Assembly: GCA_947500505.1 (NCBI GenBank) | Contig: CANMSL010000003.1 | Span: forward strand, 62,001-126,000 | Origin: an uncultured Aquimarina sp. | GTDB lineage: Bacteria > Bacteroidota > Bacteroidia > Flavobacteriales > Flavobacteriaceae | DNA length: 64,000 nucleotides | Direction: 5' to 3' | Part shown: positions 53,479-62,257 of the stretch, piece by piece | Layout of the letters: each line of letters begins with the position of its first letter | Position numbering within the stretch: position 1 is the first letter of the stretch | Notes under the pieces: generated by a model | Seen by the model: the letters and a program-made list of their open reading frames with translations, nothing else | Database searches by the model: none | Told to the model about the DNA's origin: nothing | Made by a program: the position numbers and the translations under genes

Positions 53479-54495
53479 CTAAAGCTTGATTTTTGCGAAG
53501 ATTGGATAATGATCTGAGAGCTCTACATCAAAACTTTTAAAACTAATCACTTCGGTCTCATCGGGTACCAATATAAAATCAATTCTAGCGGGAAACAATT
53601 CAAAATTAAAGGTTTTACCAAATCCCTTACCCGCTTCTTTAAATGTATCCTGAAGGTTTTCTGACTTTATCTTATCATATATATAAGAGTACGCTGTATT
53701 ATTAAAATCCCCCATGACAATATTTTTATACGGGGATGATCTCATGTGAGCTATAAGCTGTTCTGCCTGACTTTGTTGTTTTACAAATGAAGTCTGTATA
53801 CGTCTGTATAACTTTTGAGAATCTGCCTTTGCTAAATCATCTGTTTTCGTGCTGATCCCATGCGATTGCAAATGAACATTATATACCCTAACGGTATCCT
53901 TAGATAGCACTATATCTGCAAAAATAACATTGTTTGCTGTTTTCTTAAAATTTAATGAGCCCTTATTAATAATACGATATTTTGAAAAGATCACTAAGGC
54001 TAATTCCCTACTCTTGTGATGAAAATTTTCGTACTTGTTTACATATTGACTAAAATCTATATTTGGATTGTTATAAAATTCCTGGGCACAAAAAATATCC
54101 GGGTTTTCATCTTTAATCAATTTAGAAACATCCTCTGGAATCCTATCGGAATCAATCCATTGAAACCGGTTAAAAGCGTGAACATTAAAACTCAATAATG
54201 ACAAGGTACCGGATGTCTCATCAGAAGATTTTCCTCTTAGCTTATACAAAGAAGATACATGCGAAATCCCTAAAATTAATACAATTAGTGATAACAACAT
54301 TTTTCGTTTTAAAAATATCAGCCAATAAACGAAGAATAGAGAATTAATAACTATTAATATCGGAACGGCAAGACTTAATACAGATAATAACGGAAATGTT
54401 TGTGGAGAAACATATGGTAACAGGTATGACATCAATAAAGCAAAAGCCACTAAAGAATTGACAAAAAATATAATCTTATTGACCAATTTTCTCAT
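53479..54495 (-). CDS. Membrane-anchored endonuclease/exonuclease/phosphatase-family protein
   Basis: 338 residues. Three N-terminal membrane helices (to about residue 90), then a complete EEP domain: SFNVHAFNRF, IFCAQEFYN, VYNVHLQSHG, VMGDFNNTAYS, ARIDFILVP and SDHYPIFAKI carry the metal and His-Asp catalytic residues. The catalytic part faces the periplasm if helices are paired as predicted. Substrate may be nucleic acid, phosphoinositide-like or lipid phosphate; unknown. Last gene of a mutL-rhomboid-rhomboid-EEP operon, 2 bases after the rhomboid stop. Confidence 0.88.
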   Translation of the reverse strand: MRKLVNKIIFFVNSLVAFALLMSYLLPYVSPQTFPLLSVLSLAVPILIVINSLFFVYWLIFLKRKMLLSLIVLILGISHVSSLYKLRGKSSDETSGTLSLLSFNVHAFNRFQWIDSDRIPEDVSKLIKDENPDIFCAQEFYNNPNIDFSQYVNKYENFHHKSRELALVIFSKYRIINKGSLNFKKTANNVIFADIVLSKDTVRVYNVHLQSHGISTKTDDLAKADSQKLYRRIQTSFVKQQSQAEQLIAHMRSSPYKNIVMGDFNNTAYSYIYDKIKSENLQDTFKEAGKGFGKTFNFELFPARIDFILVPDETEVISFKSFDVELSDHYPIFAKIKL

Positions 54496-54497
54496 GA

Positions 54498-55403
54498 CTA
54501 ATCTTTACCTGCTTTAAACAAAAAATCTTTTTCCTGTTTGGTTAAGCTATCATAGCCGCTTTTACTGATTTTATCCAGTATTGCGTCTATCTCTGCCTGA
54601 TTGGGGTTCTTGGTATTCGCCCTCTTTGTATTATTTGTCGTAGTTTTTTTACCTTTTTTAGCCTTATGTACTGTTTTTAAAGGGCTTTTCTCTCGGGGTT
54701 TAAACATACTTACCGTGGCATCCATTAGTTTTTCGAACCAACTTCCAATATCTCTACCTTTTTTAAGCTGGCTGGCGTAGAGATAACCAAATAATGCTCC
54801 TCCGAGATGTGCAATATGACCACCAGCATTACCTGCAGGAATTTGAATAAGATCTAATACCACAAAAAAAGCAGCTATCCACCAAAATTTAACACTACCA
54901 ATAAACATTAACCTAACACTCATATACGGAATATAGGTTGCCGTAGCAATTAATATCGCCATTACCGAAGCAGAAGCACCTAATAAAACAGAAGCTCCAA
55001 CTTCTGAAAACGCGGGAAACAAATTATACGATAGCATATATAACAATGCACCAAAAATTGCACCCAGAAAATAAACAGTCAATACTCTCTTTCCGGTAAG
55101 ATAGGTAACAAAGTAGCTTCCAGAAAAATAAAGAATAATCATATTAGATGCTATATGCCAGAAACCACTGTGTAAAAAAGCATATGTAATTATAGACCAC
55201 GGTTGTATAAGAAAACTATCGAACTCTTTAGGAAAAACAAACCAGTCGAGCAAAAAACCACTTGATGCATTAAATAAGAAGGCAAACGTATTTATAAGAT
55301 AAAATGATATAAATACGATAACATTGATAGCAATCAATTTCTCAATGATAGTAAACCTCTTAAACTTTAGTTTTAAATCGTCTATCTGCGACATTAGTTC
55401 CAA
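54498..55403 (-). CDS. Rhomboid-family intramembrane protease with DUF6576 tail
   Basis: 301 residues, six or seven helices. Catalytic Ser in LLGASASVMAIL and His in HIAHLGGALFG, with the upstream HIASNMIILYFSG stabilising loop. The C-terminal cytoplasmic tail (about 235-301) is basic and ends in a small helical motif (ILDKISKSGYDSLTKQEKDFL) of DUF6576 type. Cuts membrane proteins in the bilayer; substrate unknown. Start overlaps the end of the upstream rhomboid gene by 10 bases, so the pair is translated together. Confidence 0.9.
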   Translation of the reverse strand: MELMSQIDDLKLKFKRFTIIEKLIAINVIVFISFYLINTFAFLFNASSGFLLDWFVFPKEFDSFLIQPWSIITYAFLHSGFWHIASNMIILYFSGSYFVTYLTGKRVLTVYFLGAIFGALLYMLSYNLFPAFSEVGASVLLGASASVMAILIATATYIPYMSVRLMFIGSVKFWWIAAFFVVLDLIQIPAGNAGGHIAHLGGALFGYLYASQLKKGRDIGSWFEKLMDATVSMFKPREKSPLKTVHKAKKGKKTTTNNTKRANTKNPNQAEIDAILDKISKSGYDSLTKQEKDFLFKAGKD

Positions 55404-56146
55404 CGATTTTGATTAAACGAATTCTTTTTCCAGTACCACATAGTAATAAAACCTATTACAGCACCTCCGATATGAGCCCAATGAGCAACATTAGACGGAC
55501 CTAAAAGTGCCTGACCAGTAATACCTGAATACAAATCAAACAAAAAGTATCCCCCAATTAAGTATTTAGCTTTGATGGGTACCGGTATAAACAATAAATA
55601 TAACGGAAGATTAGGATATACTACTGCAAAAGCTGCGAGTACTCCAAAAATTGCACCCGAAGCACCAACCATCGGAGTTCTATAAGCGTCAATAAGCTTA
55701 GCTGTTACATCGGCAGGTATTATTTTATAAGAATAGTACGATCCATTATTGTTAACCTTTTCGAATAAATCAAGAATATTTTCCATCGGAATACCTGCAG
55801 CTAAATGCTCACTCAAAGCTGGTTGGTATTGAAAGTATGTGAATAATAGCTGAAAAGCAACTGCGCCTAAACCTGCAGAAAAATAAATAAAAAGAAATTT
55901 CTTTTGTCCTATAGAATGCTCCATATGGCTACCAAACATATATAACGCGAACATATTAAAAAAAATGTGCGTCGTATTACCATGCATAAACATGTGTGTA
56001 ACAATTTGCCATATCTGGAAATTGTCATTTTTTGGAAACCATAAAGCAAATAATCTAAAAGCTGCATCTCCTAAGCTTAGTGTTCCTATAAAAAAGATTA
56101 CATTAATTATTAATAAAGCTTTTACTGTGTCTGTAATTCTCCCCAT
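55394..56146 (-). CDS. Rhomboid-family intramembrane protease
   Basis: 250 residues. Catalytic Ser in MVGASGAIFGVLAA, His in HWAHIGGAVIGF, and HIFFNMFALYMFGSHME for the oxyanion region, all intact. Contains an inserted periplasmic segment near 115-155 (EKVNNNGSYYSYKI). It lies 6 bases after mutL and overlaps the second rhomboid. The two copies are clearly different in sequence and so are old paralogues. Confidence 0.92.
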   Translation of the reverse strand: MGRITDTVKALLIINVIFFIGTLSLGDAAFRLFALWFPKNDNFQIWQIVTHMFMHGNTTHIFFNMFALYMFGSHMEHSIGQKKFLFIYFSAGLGAVAFQLLFTYFQYQPALSEHLAAGIPMENILDLFEKVNNNGSYYSYKIIPADVTAKLIDAYRTPMVGASGAIFGVLAAFAVVYPNLPLYLLFIPVPIKAKYLIGGYFLFDLYSGITGQALLGPSNVAHWAHIGGAVIGFITMWYWKKNSFNQNRWN

Positions 56147-56152
56147 TTAATT

Positions 56153-58030
56153 CTAAAATTTTTTATCTATATCATCTACTGTTAGCGTGATGAAAGTTGG
56201 TTTGTTATCTGGTGTTGTTGTTGGCTCCGTACAGGCAAAAAGACTGTTCACAATATGCTGCTGCTGCTCTTTTGCTAAATCTACTCCTGTTCTCACAGCG
56301 ATACTACCTGAGATAGATCTTGCTAATAAATCAGTTAACGAAAATCCACTATCGGGTACTTCCTGCTCTATATCACTAATCAATTTCTCTAGCAACACAG
56401 ATACTTCGCTCTCTGTGGTCACAGTGGGTATCCCAGAAATAGCGACTTCTTCTCCTGAAATCTCTCCAAAAACAAAACCAGTATTTTCTAAATGTTCTTT
56501 TACGGTTTTCAATAGTTGGATTTCCTGCTTGGAAAACGTCAGCTTCAACGGGAATAACAATTGCTGACTGACGGCACTGGCCATTGTTATATTACGCAAC
56601 ACCTCTTCATATAAAACTCGCTGATGTGCTCTGTGCTGATTTATAATAACCATACCACTTTTAATAGTGGTTACTATATATTTTCTTCTTAACTGATATG
56701 TGGTAGTATGCTCTAATTCTGACTGTTGATCTCCCTGAAACAATGAACCAGTCACCTGCTCACTCTCAAACTGTATAGAAGAAAAATCATTCTCAACAGA
56801 TTGAGCAGGTATTTCGGAGGTATCCAAACCGGCATATAAATTTTCCCAACTACCGATAGATTCCTTTTTGAAATTAGCATGACCCTTAGTAGAAGAAAAT
56901 GAAGAATTTTCTTTATTTTCTTCTTTAAATGGATTAAAACTTCTATCCACTTCTATGGTCGGAGTCTTTATTGTTCTACTTTTATATTCATAAGGAGTGT
57001 CCATCGATGAATCTCTATTAAAATCCAATACAGGTGCCACATTAAATTGTCCGAGGCTATGCTTTATGGTAGAACGCAACATAGCGTAAAGTGCATGCTC
57101 ATCATCAAATTTAATTTCAGTTTTTGTGGGATGGATATTAATATCAATAGATGTAGGATCGACTGTGAGATAAATAAAATAGCTGGGGTGTGTTTTTTCC
57201 TTCAGTAATCCTTCGAATGCCGAATTTACACCGTGATTCAGATAAGCACTTTTTATAAATCTATTATTGACAAAGAAAAATTGTTCCCCTCTGGTTCTTT
57301 TGGCATATTCGGGCTTACATACAAATCCTGTAATACTAACCAAGCCTGTCTCCTCATTAACCGGAACTAGCTTTTCATTGGTTTTCCCTCCAAAAACATG
57401 TACAATTCGTTGTCTGCGATTGGCAATAGGTAAACTAAAAACTTCGCTTCCATTATGGTACATATCGAATTTTATATCTGAATGTACCATGGCGACCCGA
57501 TGAAATTCATCTATAATATGTCTGAGTTCAACGGTATTTGACTTTAAAAAATTTCGCCTTGCCGGAATATTATAAAACAGGTTCTTTATGCATATAGAGG
57601 TACCTTTTTGAGTTACACAAACTTCCTGAGAAACTACCTCACTGCCTTCAATTTTGATTTCTGTTCCTACTTCGTCTTCATCTTGCCTTGTTTTTAATTC
57701 TACGTGGGAAATCGCTGCGATAGACGCCAGCGCTTCTCCTCTAAATCCTTTGGTACTTAATTGAAATAGGTCTTCTGCTGTTTTTATTTTTGAAGTGGCA
57801 TGCCGTTCAAAACTAAGTCGTGCATCGGTAACACTCATACCAACACCATCATCGATGACCTGAATAAGCGTCTTCCCGGCTTCTTTTACGATTAATTTAA
57901 TATGTGTAGCCTTTGCATCGATCGCATTTTCTAATAGCTCTTTAACTACAGAGGCTGGTCTTTGCACTACCTCTCCGGCAGCTATTTGGTTGGCTACATG
58001 ATCCGGTAATAGTTGGATGATATCTGACAT
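56153..58030 (-). CDS. mutL: DNA mismatch repair protein MutL
   Basis: 625 residues. The GHKL ATPase region is intact: NAIDAKATHI, DDGVGM, ERHATSKI, GFRGEALASI. A variable Ser/Glu-rich linker (about 345-440) precedes the C-terminal dimer domain. In that domain the metal-binding endonuclease motif DQHA(x)2E(x)4E is changed to NQHRAHQRVLYE. The first Asp, the Ala and the first Glu are lost, so nicking activity is doubtful. Works with MutS in mismatch repair. It ends 6 bases before the first rhomboid gene. Confidence 0.95.
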   Translation of the reverse strand: MSDIIQLLPDHVANQIAAGEVVQRPASVVKELLENAIDAKATHIKLIVKEAGKTLIQVIDDGVGMSVTDARLSFERHATSKIKTAEDLFQLSTKGFRGEALASIAAISHVELKTRQDEDEVGTEIKIEGSEVVSQEVCVTQKGTSICIKNLFYNIPARRNFLKSNTVELRHIIDEFHRVAMVHSDIKFDMYHNGSEVFSLPIANRRQRIVHVFGGKTNEKLVPVNEETGLVSITGFVCKPEYAKRTRGEQFFFVNNRFIKSAYLNHGVNSAFEGLLKEKTHPSYFIYLTVDPTSIDINIHPTKTEIKFDDEHALYAMLRSTIKHSLGQFNVAPVLDFNRDSSMDTPYEYKSRTIKTPTIEVDRSFNPFKEENKENSSFSSTKGHANFKKESIGSWENLYAGLDTSEIPAQSVENDFSSIQFESEQVTGSLFQGDQQSELEHTTTYQLRRKYIVTTIKSGMVIINQHRAHQRVLYEEVLRNITMASAVSQQLLFPLKLTFSKQEIQLLKTVKEHLENTGFVFGEISGEEVAISGIPTVTTESEVSVLLEKLISDIEQEVPDSGFSLTDLLARSISGSIAVRTGVDLAKEQQQHIVNSLFACTEPTTTPDNKPTFITLTVDDIDKKF

Positions 58031-58324
58031 TTATTGTCCCGCAGTAAATATGGATAAATCGAAATCAATTAAATATAAAAAGATGAAAATTAAAATAAAT
58101 GCTATATAAATTACCCTTTTATTAATTTCACGGTTCCCTCTGTTACGACTCGCTTTTCTATCTTCACTCCATTGGGAACCAAAATCAATAGCATTTTTTG
58201 TTTCACGATATTTAGTAATTCTATTTTCGAAATCATAGATGTTACCTTCACTCTTTCCTTTATAATATCTTGGAGTATAGTTATATCTTCGATTTGTTTT
58301 TCTCTTAGGGATACTTAATTTCAC
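58031..58324 (-). CDS. Small basic membrane protein, flavobacterial conserved
   Basis: About 97 residues from a GTG at 58322-58324 (KLSIPKRKTNRRYNYTPRYY). A TTG at 58354 would lie inside the promoter -7 box and is unlikely. Basic N-terminus, NYTPRYYKG motif, then one C-terminal membrane helix (VIYIAFILIFIFLYLI). Relatives in this family are often labelled riboflavin synthase subunit beta, perhaps because ribH lies close by. No such enzymatic feature is present. It precedes mutL with no gap. Confidence 0.75.
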   Translation of the reverse strand: MKLSIPKRKTNRRYNYTPRYYKGKSEGNIYDFENRITKYRETKNAIDFGSQWSEDRKASRNRGNREINKRVIYIAFILIFIFLYLIDFDLSIFTAGQ

Positions 58325-58351
58325 GTGATGCTCCTTTCTTTTTATATTATC

Positions 58352-58359
58352 CAAATATA
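58352..58359 (-). promoter_or_regulatory. -7 box (TATATTTG) upstream of the small membrane protein and mutL
   Basis: Exact TAnnTTTG match on the minus strand, 27 bases before the proposed GTG start. No TTG at the usual -33 distance. Confidence 0.45.
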
Positions 58360-58486
58360 CTTAAAATGCAGAGTAATCTAAAGCTTTTAGCATTACAATA
58401 ACATTGAGATAGGAATAACAAGGATGATGCCATTTTTAGAATAAAAAAAATAGAATGGTAATAATTGACTAATACAATGTTGTTTC

Positions 58487-58984
58487 TTAGAATCTGGCTT
58501 CCTTACGTAATTGTGCCATTTTTATGGCTGCGATAGCTGCTTCCGTACCTTTGTTTCCGTGTTTACCACCTGAACGATCAATTGATTGTTGTATATTATT
58601 ATCCGTGAGAACGCAAAAGATTACTGGGATATCATTGTGGATATTTAAATCCTTGATTCCTTGAGTAACTCCATCACACACAAAATCAAAGTGCTTTGTT
58701 TCTCCCTTGATAACGCTACCAATTGCGATTACTACATCTAGCATATCATATGATTCTTGCATTTTCTTGCAACCATAAATTAATTCAAAACTACCTGGAA
58801 CATTCCACCGCACAATATTATCCTTTATCGCTCCGCAATCAATCAAAGCATCAAAAGCTCCCTGAAAAAGACCTTCGGTTATGGTATCATTCCATTCTGA
58901 AACAACAATCCCAAACCGAAAATTTTTCGCGTTTGGGATTGTCGTTTTATCGTACTGAGATAAATTTTTATTTTCTGTAGCCAT
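58487..58984 (-). CDS. ribH: 6,7-dimethyl-8-ribityllumazine synthase
   Basis: 165 residues, typical length. Substrate loops FRFGIVVSEWNDTITEGL and VPGSFELIYGCK, VIKGETKHFDFVCDGV with catalytic His, and the phosphate-binding end of KHGNKGTEAAIAAIKMA. Penultimate step of riboflavin synthesis; forms 60-mer shells in many bacteria. It follows the TPR protein gene by 90 bases. Confidence 0.96.
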   Translation of the reverse strand: MATENKNLSQYDKTTIPNAKNFRFGIVVSEWNDTITEGLFQGAFDALIDCGAIKDNIVRWNVPGSFELIYGCKKMQESYDMLDVVIAIGSVIKGETKHFDFVCDGVTQGIKDLNIHNDIPVIFCVLTDNNIQQSIDRSGGKHGNKGTEAAIAAIKMAQLRKEARF

Positions 58985-59010
58985 GTTTGGTTGACTGTTT
59001 ATTGTTGATA

Positions 59011-59054
59011 GTTGATAGTGTTCTTACTTTAGTCTTACAGAACTTTCTATCAAC
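59011..59054. repeat. GTTGATAG repeats with an inverted partner
   Basis: GTTGATAG occurs twice, at 59004-59011 and 59011-59018, and its complement CTATCAAC at 59047-59054, in the 90-bp gap between ribH and the TPR gene. It could fold into a stem; no FMN-riboswitch core is visible. Confidence 0.35.
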
Positions 59055-59074
59055 CGACAACTATGAATTGTTGC

Positions 59075-59848
59075 TTACTGAAGCATCCCTTGAGCTCTTC
59101 CTAAATGCACATCAGCCTGATTAGCCTCCACGCTTTTAGAAAACTCTTCTTTAATTCTTTCCAAATAGGTAATAGCTAATTCTGGTTTTCCTAAAGAGAT
59201 TGCAGTGATCGCTGATTTTAATAAAAACTTAGGAGTTGTAAAATCATTAGTCTTCGTTTTTGCAGCTTTCTCGTAGTATGACAAAGCTTCATCCATTTGA
59301 TCTAACTGAGCAAAGGCATCACCAATTCCACCCAGGGCTAATGGGCCAAGCATTTCATCATCACTTTTAAACTTATCAAGATGATCTATAGCTTCTTGAT
59401 ACTTTTTCATATTAAGGTATGAAAAACCTGCATAGTAATTGGCAAGATTAGCCGCTTTAGTACCGCCATAGTTTTCTATGATCTCTAAAAACCCATATTT
59501 ACCTTCTCCTCCATTCAGAGCTAATGTATATAATGAATCACTAACCGTAGTATTACCATTTACTGCATTATCAAAATACTGTTGCGCCTGAAACATTTCA
59601 TTAGAAGCTTCTAATTCTTTAGGCTCCTGAATATATTTTTGATACCCAAGATATCCTAAAACGATAACAGCAATTGCACCTACAACAATAAATATATATT
59701 TTTGGTTAGCAGCAACCCATTCTTCAGTTCGGGAAGCACCTTCGTCTAACGTATTAAATACCTCAGCAGTGGTAGAATTATCCTCTAGTTGTTCTACCTC
59801 TTCTGCTTTATTTTTTGGTTTGTATCCTCGTTTCTTATAAGTTGCCAT
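59075..59848 (-). CDS. TPR protein with single membrane anchor (YfgM-like)
   Basis: 257 residues. N-terminal charged cytoplasmic part (YKKRGYKPKNKAEEVEQLED), one membrane helix (IFIVVGAIAVIVLGYLGY, about 51-68), then a periplasmic tetratricopeptide domain (ANLANYYAGFSYLNMKKYQEAI; GDAFAQLDQMDEALSYYEKAA). Resembles YfgM/PpiD-associated proteins near the Sec translocon, a tentative analogy. Divergent from recF. Confidence 0.85.
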   Translation of the reverse strand: MATYKKRGYKPKNKAEEVEQLEDNSTTAEVFNTLDEGASRTEEWVAANQKYIFIVVGAIAVIVLGYLGYQKYIQEPKELEASNEMFQAQQYFDNAVNGNTTVSDSLYTLALNGGEGKYGFLEIIENYGGTKAANLANYYAGFSYLNMKKYQEAIDHLDKFKSDDEMLGPLALGGIGDAFAQLDQMDEALSYYEKAAKTKTNDFTTPKFLLKSAITAISLGKPELAITYLERIKEEFSKSVEANQADVHLGRAQGMLQ

Positions 59849-59984
59849 AAATTATATTTAATGAACGGCAAAAATAAAATTTTTATTCATAATTAAAAGA
59901 CAAAATATTTGTTATTTTTCAATATTTTGCACTTCTTATTTGAGAATTTTCAAAAAGTCGCTACTTGCTGACGATCAGTATTTT

Positions 59985-61067
59985 ATGATTCTAAAATCAC
60001 TTTCTTTAATTAATTATAAAAATTTTGAATCTGTCAATTTCCAATTTGACAATAAGATTAATTGTATTGTTGGACACAATGGTGTGGGGAAAACCAATAT
60101 TCTGGATGCTATTTATCATTTGTCTTTTGGAAAAAGCTATTTTAACCCAATAACCGGACAAAATATAAAACATAGTACTGATTTTTTTGTTGTGGAAGGT
60201 TTATATGAGAAGTCGGACAGAGAGGAAAAAGTAATTGTTAGTGCCAAGAGAGGACAGAAAAAGGTAATTAAACGTAATGGCAAGGCTTACGATACCTTTA
60301 GCGAACATATCGGTTTTCTTCCTTTGGTAATTATTTCTCCTGCTGATAGAGACTTGATTACAGATGGAAGTGATACACGTCGTAAATTTATAGATGGTGT
60401 AATTTCTCAGAGTGATACAGCATATTTATCGACACTATTAAAATATTCCAAAGTAGTTTCTCAGCGTAATTCTTTGTTAAAATACTTTACTGCCAATAAT
60501 ACTTTTGATCCTACAACTTTAGAAATTTATAATCAACAATTGCAAGAATATGGAAGCGTTATATATAAAAAAAGAACTGCTTTCCTCGAAACGTTTATTC
60601 CTATTTTTATCAACCGATATAAAGCGATTAGCTCTGGTAAAGAAACAGTTTCACTAAGTTACCAAAGTAAGCTATCGGAAACTAATTTATTAACACTTTT
60701 GGAACAAAATCTGGCAAAGGACCGAATACTACAATATACTAGTGTAGGTGTACATAAAGATGACTTGTCTTTTGAGATAGAAGGATATCCGATAAAAAAG
60801 TTTGGGAGTCAGGGACAGCAAAAATCATTTTTGATTGCATTGAAATTAGCTCAGTTTGATTTTATCAAAAAGCAAAGCAAAGTAAATCCCTTATTGTTAT
60901 TAGATGATATTTTTGACAAACTTGACGAAAAAAGGGTTGAACATATTATACAACTGGTAGATGACCAAAATTTCGGACAGCTTTTTATTAGTGACACTCA
61001 CGCTGACCGTACTGAAAATGTGGTAAAAAAAATATCCCAATCTTATAACATTATTAAACTAACATAA
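59985..61067 (+). CDS. recF: DNA replication and repair protein RecF
   Basis: 360 residues from the ATG at 59985; a longer reading from TTG at 59940 would add 15 residues without family support. Walker [17 protein letters not shown]-like signature [17 protein letters not shown], Walker [14 protein letters not shown]. Loads RecA at gaps with RecO and RecR. Followed by a lipoprotein and DUF721, a frequent recF partner. Confidence 0.95.
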   Translation: MILKSLSLINYKNFESVNFQFDNKINCIVGHNGVGKTNILDAIYHLSFGKSYFNPITGQNIKHSTDFFVVEGLYEKSDREEKVIVSAKRGQKKVIKRNGKAYDTFSEHIGFLPLVIISPADRDLITDGSDTRRKFIDGVISQSDTAYLSTLLKYSKVVSQRNSLLKYFTANNTFDPTTLEIYNQQLQEYGSVIYKKRTAFLETFIPIFINRYKAISSGKETVSLSYQSKLSETNLLTLLEQNLAKDRILQYTSVGVHKDDLSFEIEGYPIKKFGSQGQQKSFLIALKLAQFDFIKKQSKVNPLLLLDDIFDKLDEKRVEHIIQLVDDQNFGQLFISDTHADRTENVVKKISQSYNIIKLT

Positions 61068-61085
61068 AAAGTAATTAAATATACT

Positions 61086-61499
61086 ATGCAAAAAAACATT
61101 ATCTACCTAGTAATTTTCGTACTGGTTTCTTGTTCCAAAACAAATCCTGAAGAGTATATTAAACACATTAATGGATATTGGGGCATTGAAAAGGTAATCA
61201 CCCTTGAAGGTGATGAAAAGCTTTATAACTTTAGCCAAAGTGTAGACTTTTTTGAGGTAAAGGAACTCAATGGTATTCGCAAGAAAGTAAGACCTCAAAT
61301 AGATGGTAGTTTTCTTATAACAAAAGACAGTAAAACTTTTACTTTGTCCATCGAAAACGACAGTTTAAGGATGTACTACAAAACACCTTTTGCTTCCTGG
61401 AAAGAAACATTGATTTCTGCAAAAGAAAATGAAATGATCATAAGAAATAAAAACGGAAACTTGTATTTTTACAAAAGATACACAAAGATTGATTTATAA
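61086..61499 (+). CDS. Small lipoprotein of unknown function
   Basis: 137 residues, lipobox VLVSC (Cys17). Beta-rich, lipocalin-like length and layout: GYWGIEKVITLEGDE, DSLRMYYKTPFASWKETLI, MIIRNKNGNLYFYKRY. The family cannot be named by eye. It sits 18 bases after recF and touches DUF721 (stop followed directly by ATG), so it is part of that operon. Confidence 0.75.
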   Translation: MQKNIIYLVIFVLVSCSKTNPEEYIKHINGYWGIEKVITLEGDEKLYNFSQSVDFFEVKELNGIRKKVRPQIDGSFLITKDSKTFTLSIENDSLRMYYKTPFASWKETLISAKENEMIIRNKNGNLYFYKRYTKIDL

Positions 61500-61796
61500 A
61501 TGGCTAAAAGACAAAATGACCATCTTAGCTTAAGCGAAGTTCTCAAAGAATTTGTTAGCGAAAACAGACTCCAAAAAGGTTTGGATAAAGTAGAGGTTCG
61601 CGATATCTGGGAGCAGATCATGGGTCCGGCCATTACCAAATATACCAGAAACATTAAACTGGATCGTGAAACTTTATACATAGAACTTACCTCTTCTGTA
61701 CTTAGAGAAGAATTAAGTTATGGGAAAGAAAAAATAATAGCTAATCTTAATGAAGCTCTTGGAAGAATGTTGATTAAGAAATTAGTCTTGCGCTAA
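61500..61796 (+). CDS. DUF721-family protein
   Basis: 98 residues. The pattern EVLKEFVSENRLQKGLDKVEVRDIWEQIMGPAITKYTRNIKLDRETLYIELTSSVLREELSYGKEKII matches DUF721 (DciA-like), a group related to DciA, the DnaB helicase loader of bacteria lacking DnaC. Its place after recF fits a replication role. Overlaps the convergent thioesterase gene by 15 bases. Confidence 0.88.
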   Translation: MAKRQNDHLSLSEVLKEFVSENRLQKGLDKVEVRDIWEQIMGPAITKYTRNIKLDRETLYIELTSSVLREELSYGKEKIIANLNEALGRMLIKKLVLR

Positions 61797-62174
61797 TCTG
61801 TTTTTTACAAATTCTACTTTTGTTTTTCCGTGTGGAGTTGGCATTCCGTTTTCGTCCAGATTGACCAACGTGATATTTTCTACCTGGATGATTGTTTTAT
61901 GAGTTAATTTATTTCTTACTTCACAATTAAGAATCAATGAAGTTCTTCCAAATTTTACCACTTCCATTCCGATTTCGATAATATCACCTTGCACTGCAGA
62001 ACTTACAAAGTTAATTTCAGACATAAACTTGGTAACAACCCGCTTGTTTTCTAACTGAATTACACCATACAAAGCAGCTTCTTCATCGATCCATTCTAAT
62101 AGTCTGCCTCCAAATAAGGTTTCATTAGAGTTTAGATCTCCCGGTTTTACAATCTTTCTGGTATGGTATCTCAT
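61782..62174 (-). CDS. Hotdog-fold acyl-CoA thioesterase
   Basis: 130 residues. The YciA/ACOT-like order is visible: PGDLNSNETLFGGRLLEWIDEEAALYG with the catalytic-type Asn and Asp, then VTKFMSEINFVSSAVQGDIIEIGMEVVKFGRTSL. Hydrolyses acyl-CoA esters in the cytoplasm; chain length unknown. Confidence 0.9.
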   Translation of the reverse strand: MRYHTRKIVKPGDLNSNETLFGGRLLEWIDEEAALYGVIQLENKRVVTKFMSEINFVSSAVQGDIIEIGMEVVKFGRTSLILNCEVRNKLTHKTIIQVENITLVNLDENGMPTPHGKTKVEFVKNRLAQD

Positions 62175-62192
62175 GTTCCTTTATCTTTCTTA

Positions 62193-62219
62193 CAAAGTTA
62201 CAGAAATAAGCCTCTCCAA
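62193..62219 (-). promoter_or_regulatory. Promoter of the thioesterase gene
   Basis: On the minus strand TAACTTTG at 62200-62193 matches TAnnTTTG exactly; TTG at 62219-62217 lies upstream with a spacer of 16, slightly short. The start codon is 18 bases past the -7 box. Confidence 0.5.
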
Positions 62220-62257
62220 AATGTGATATATTTGGATTTCAGGAAAAAATATGTTTT

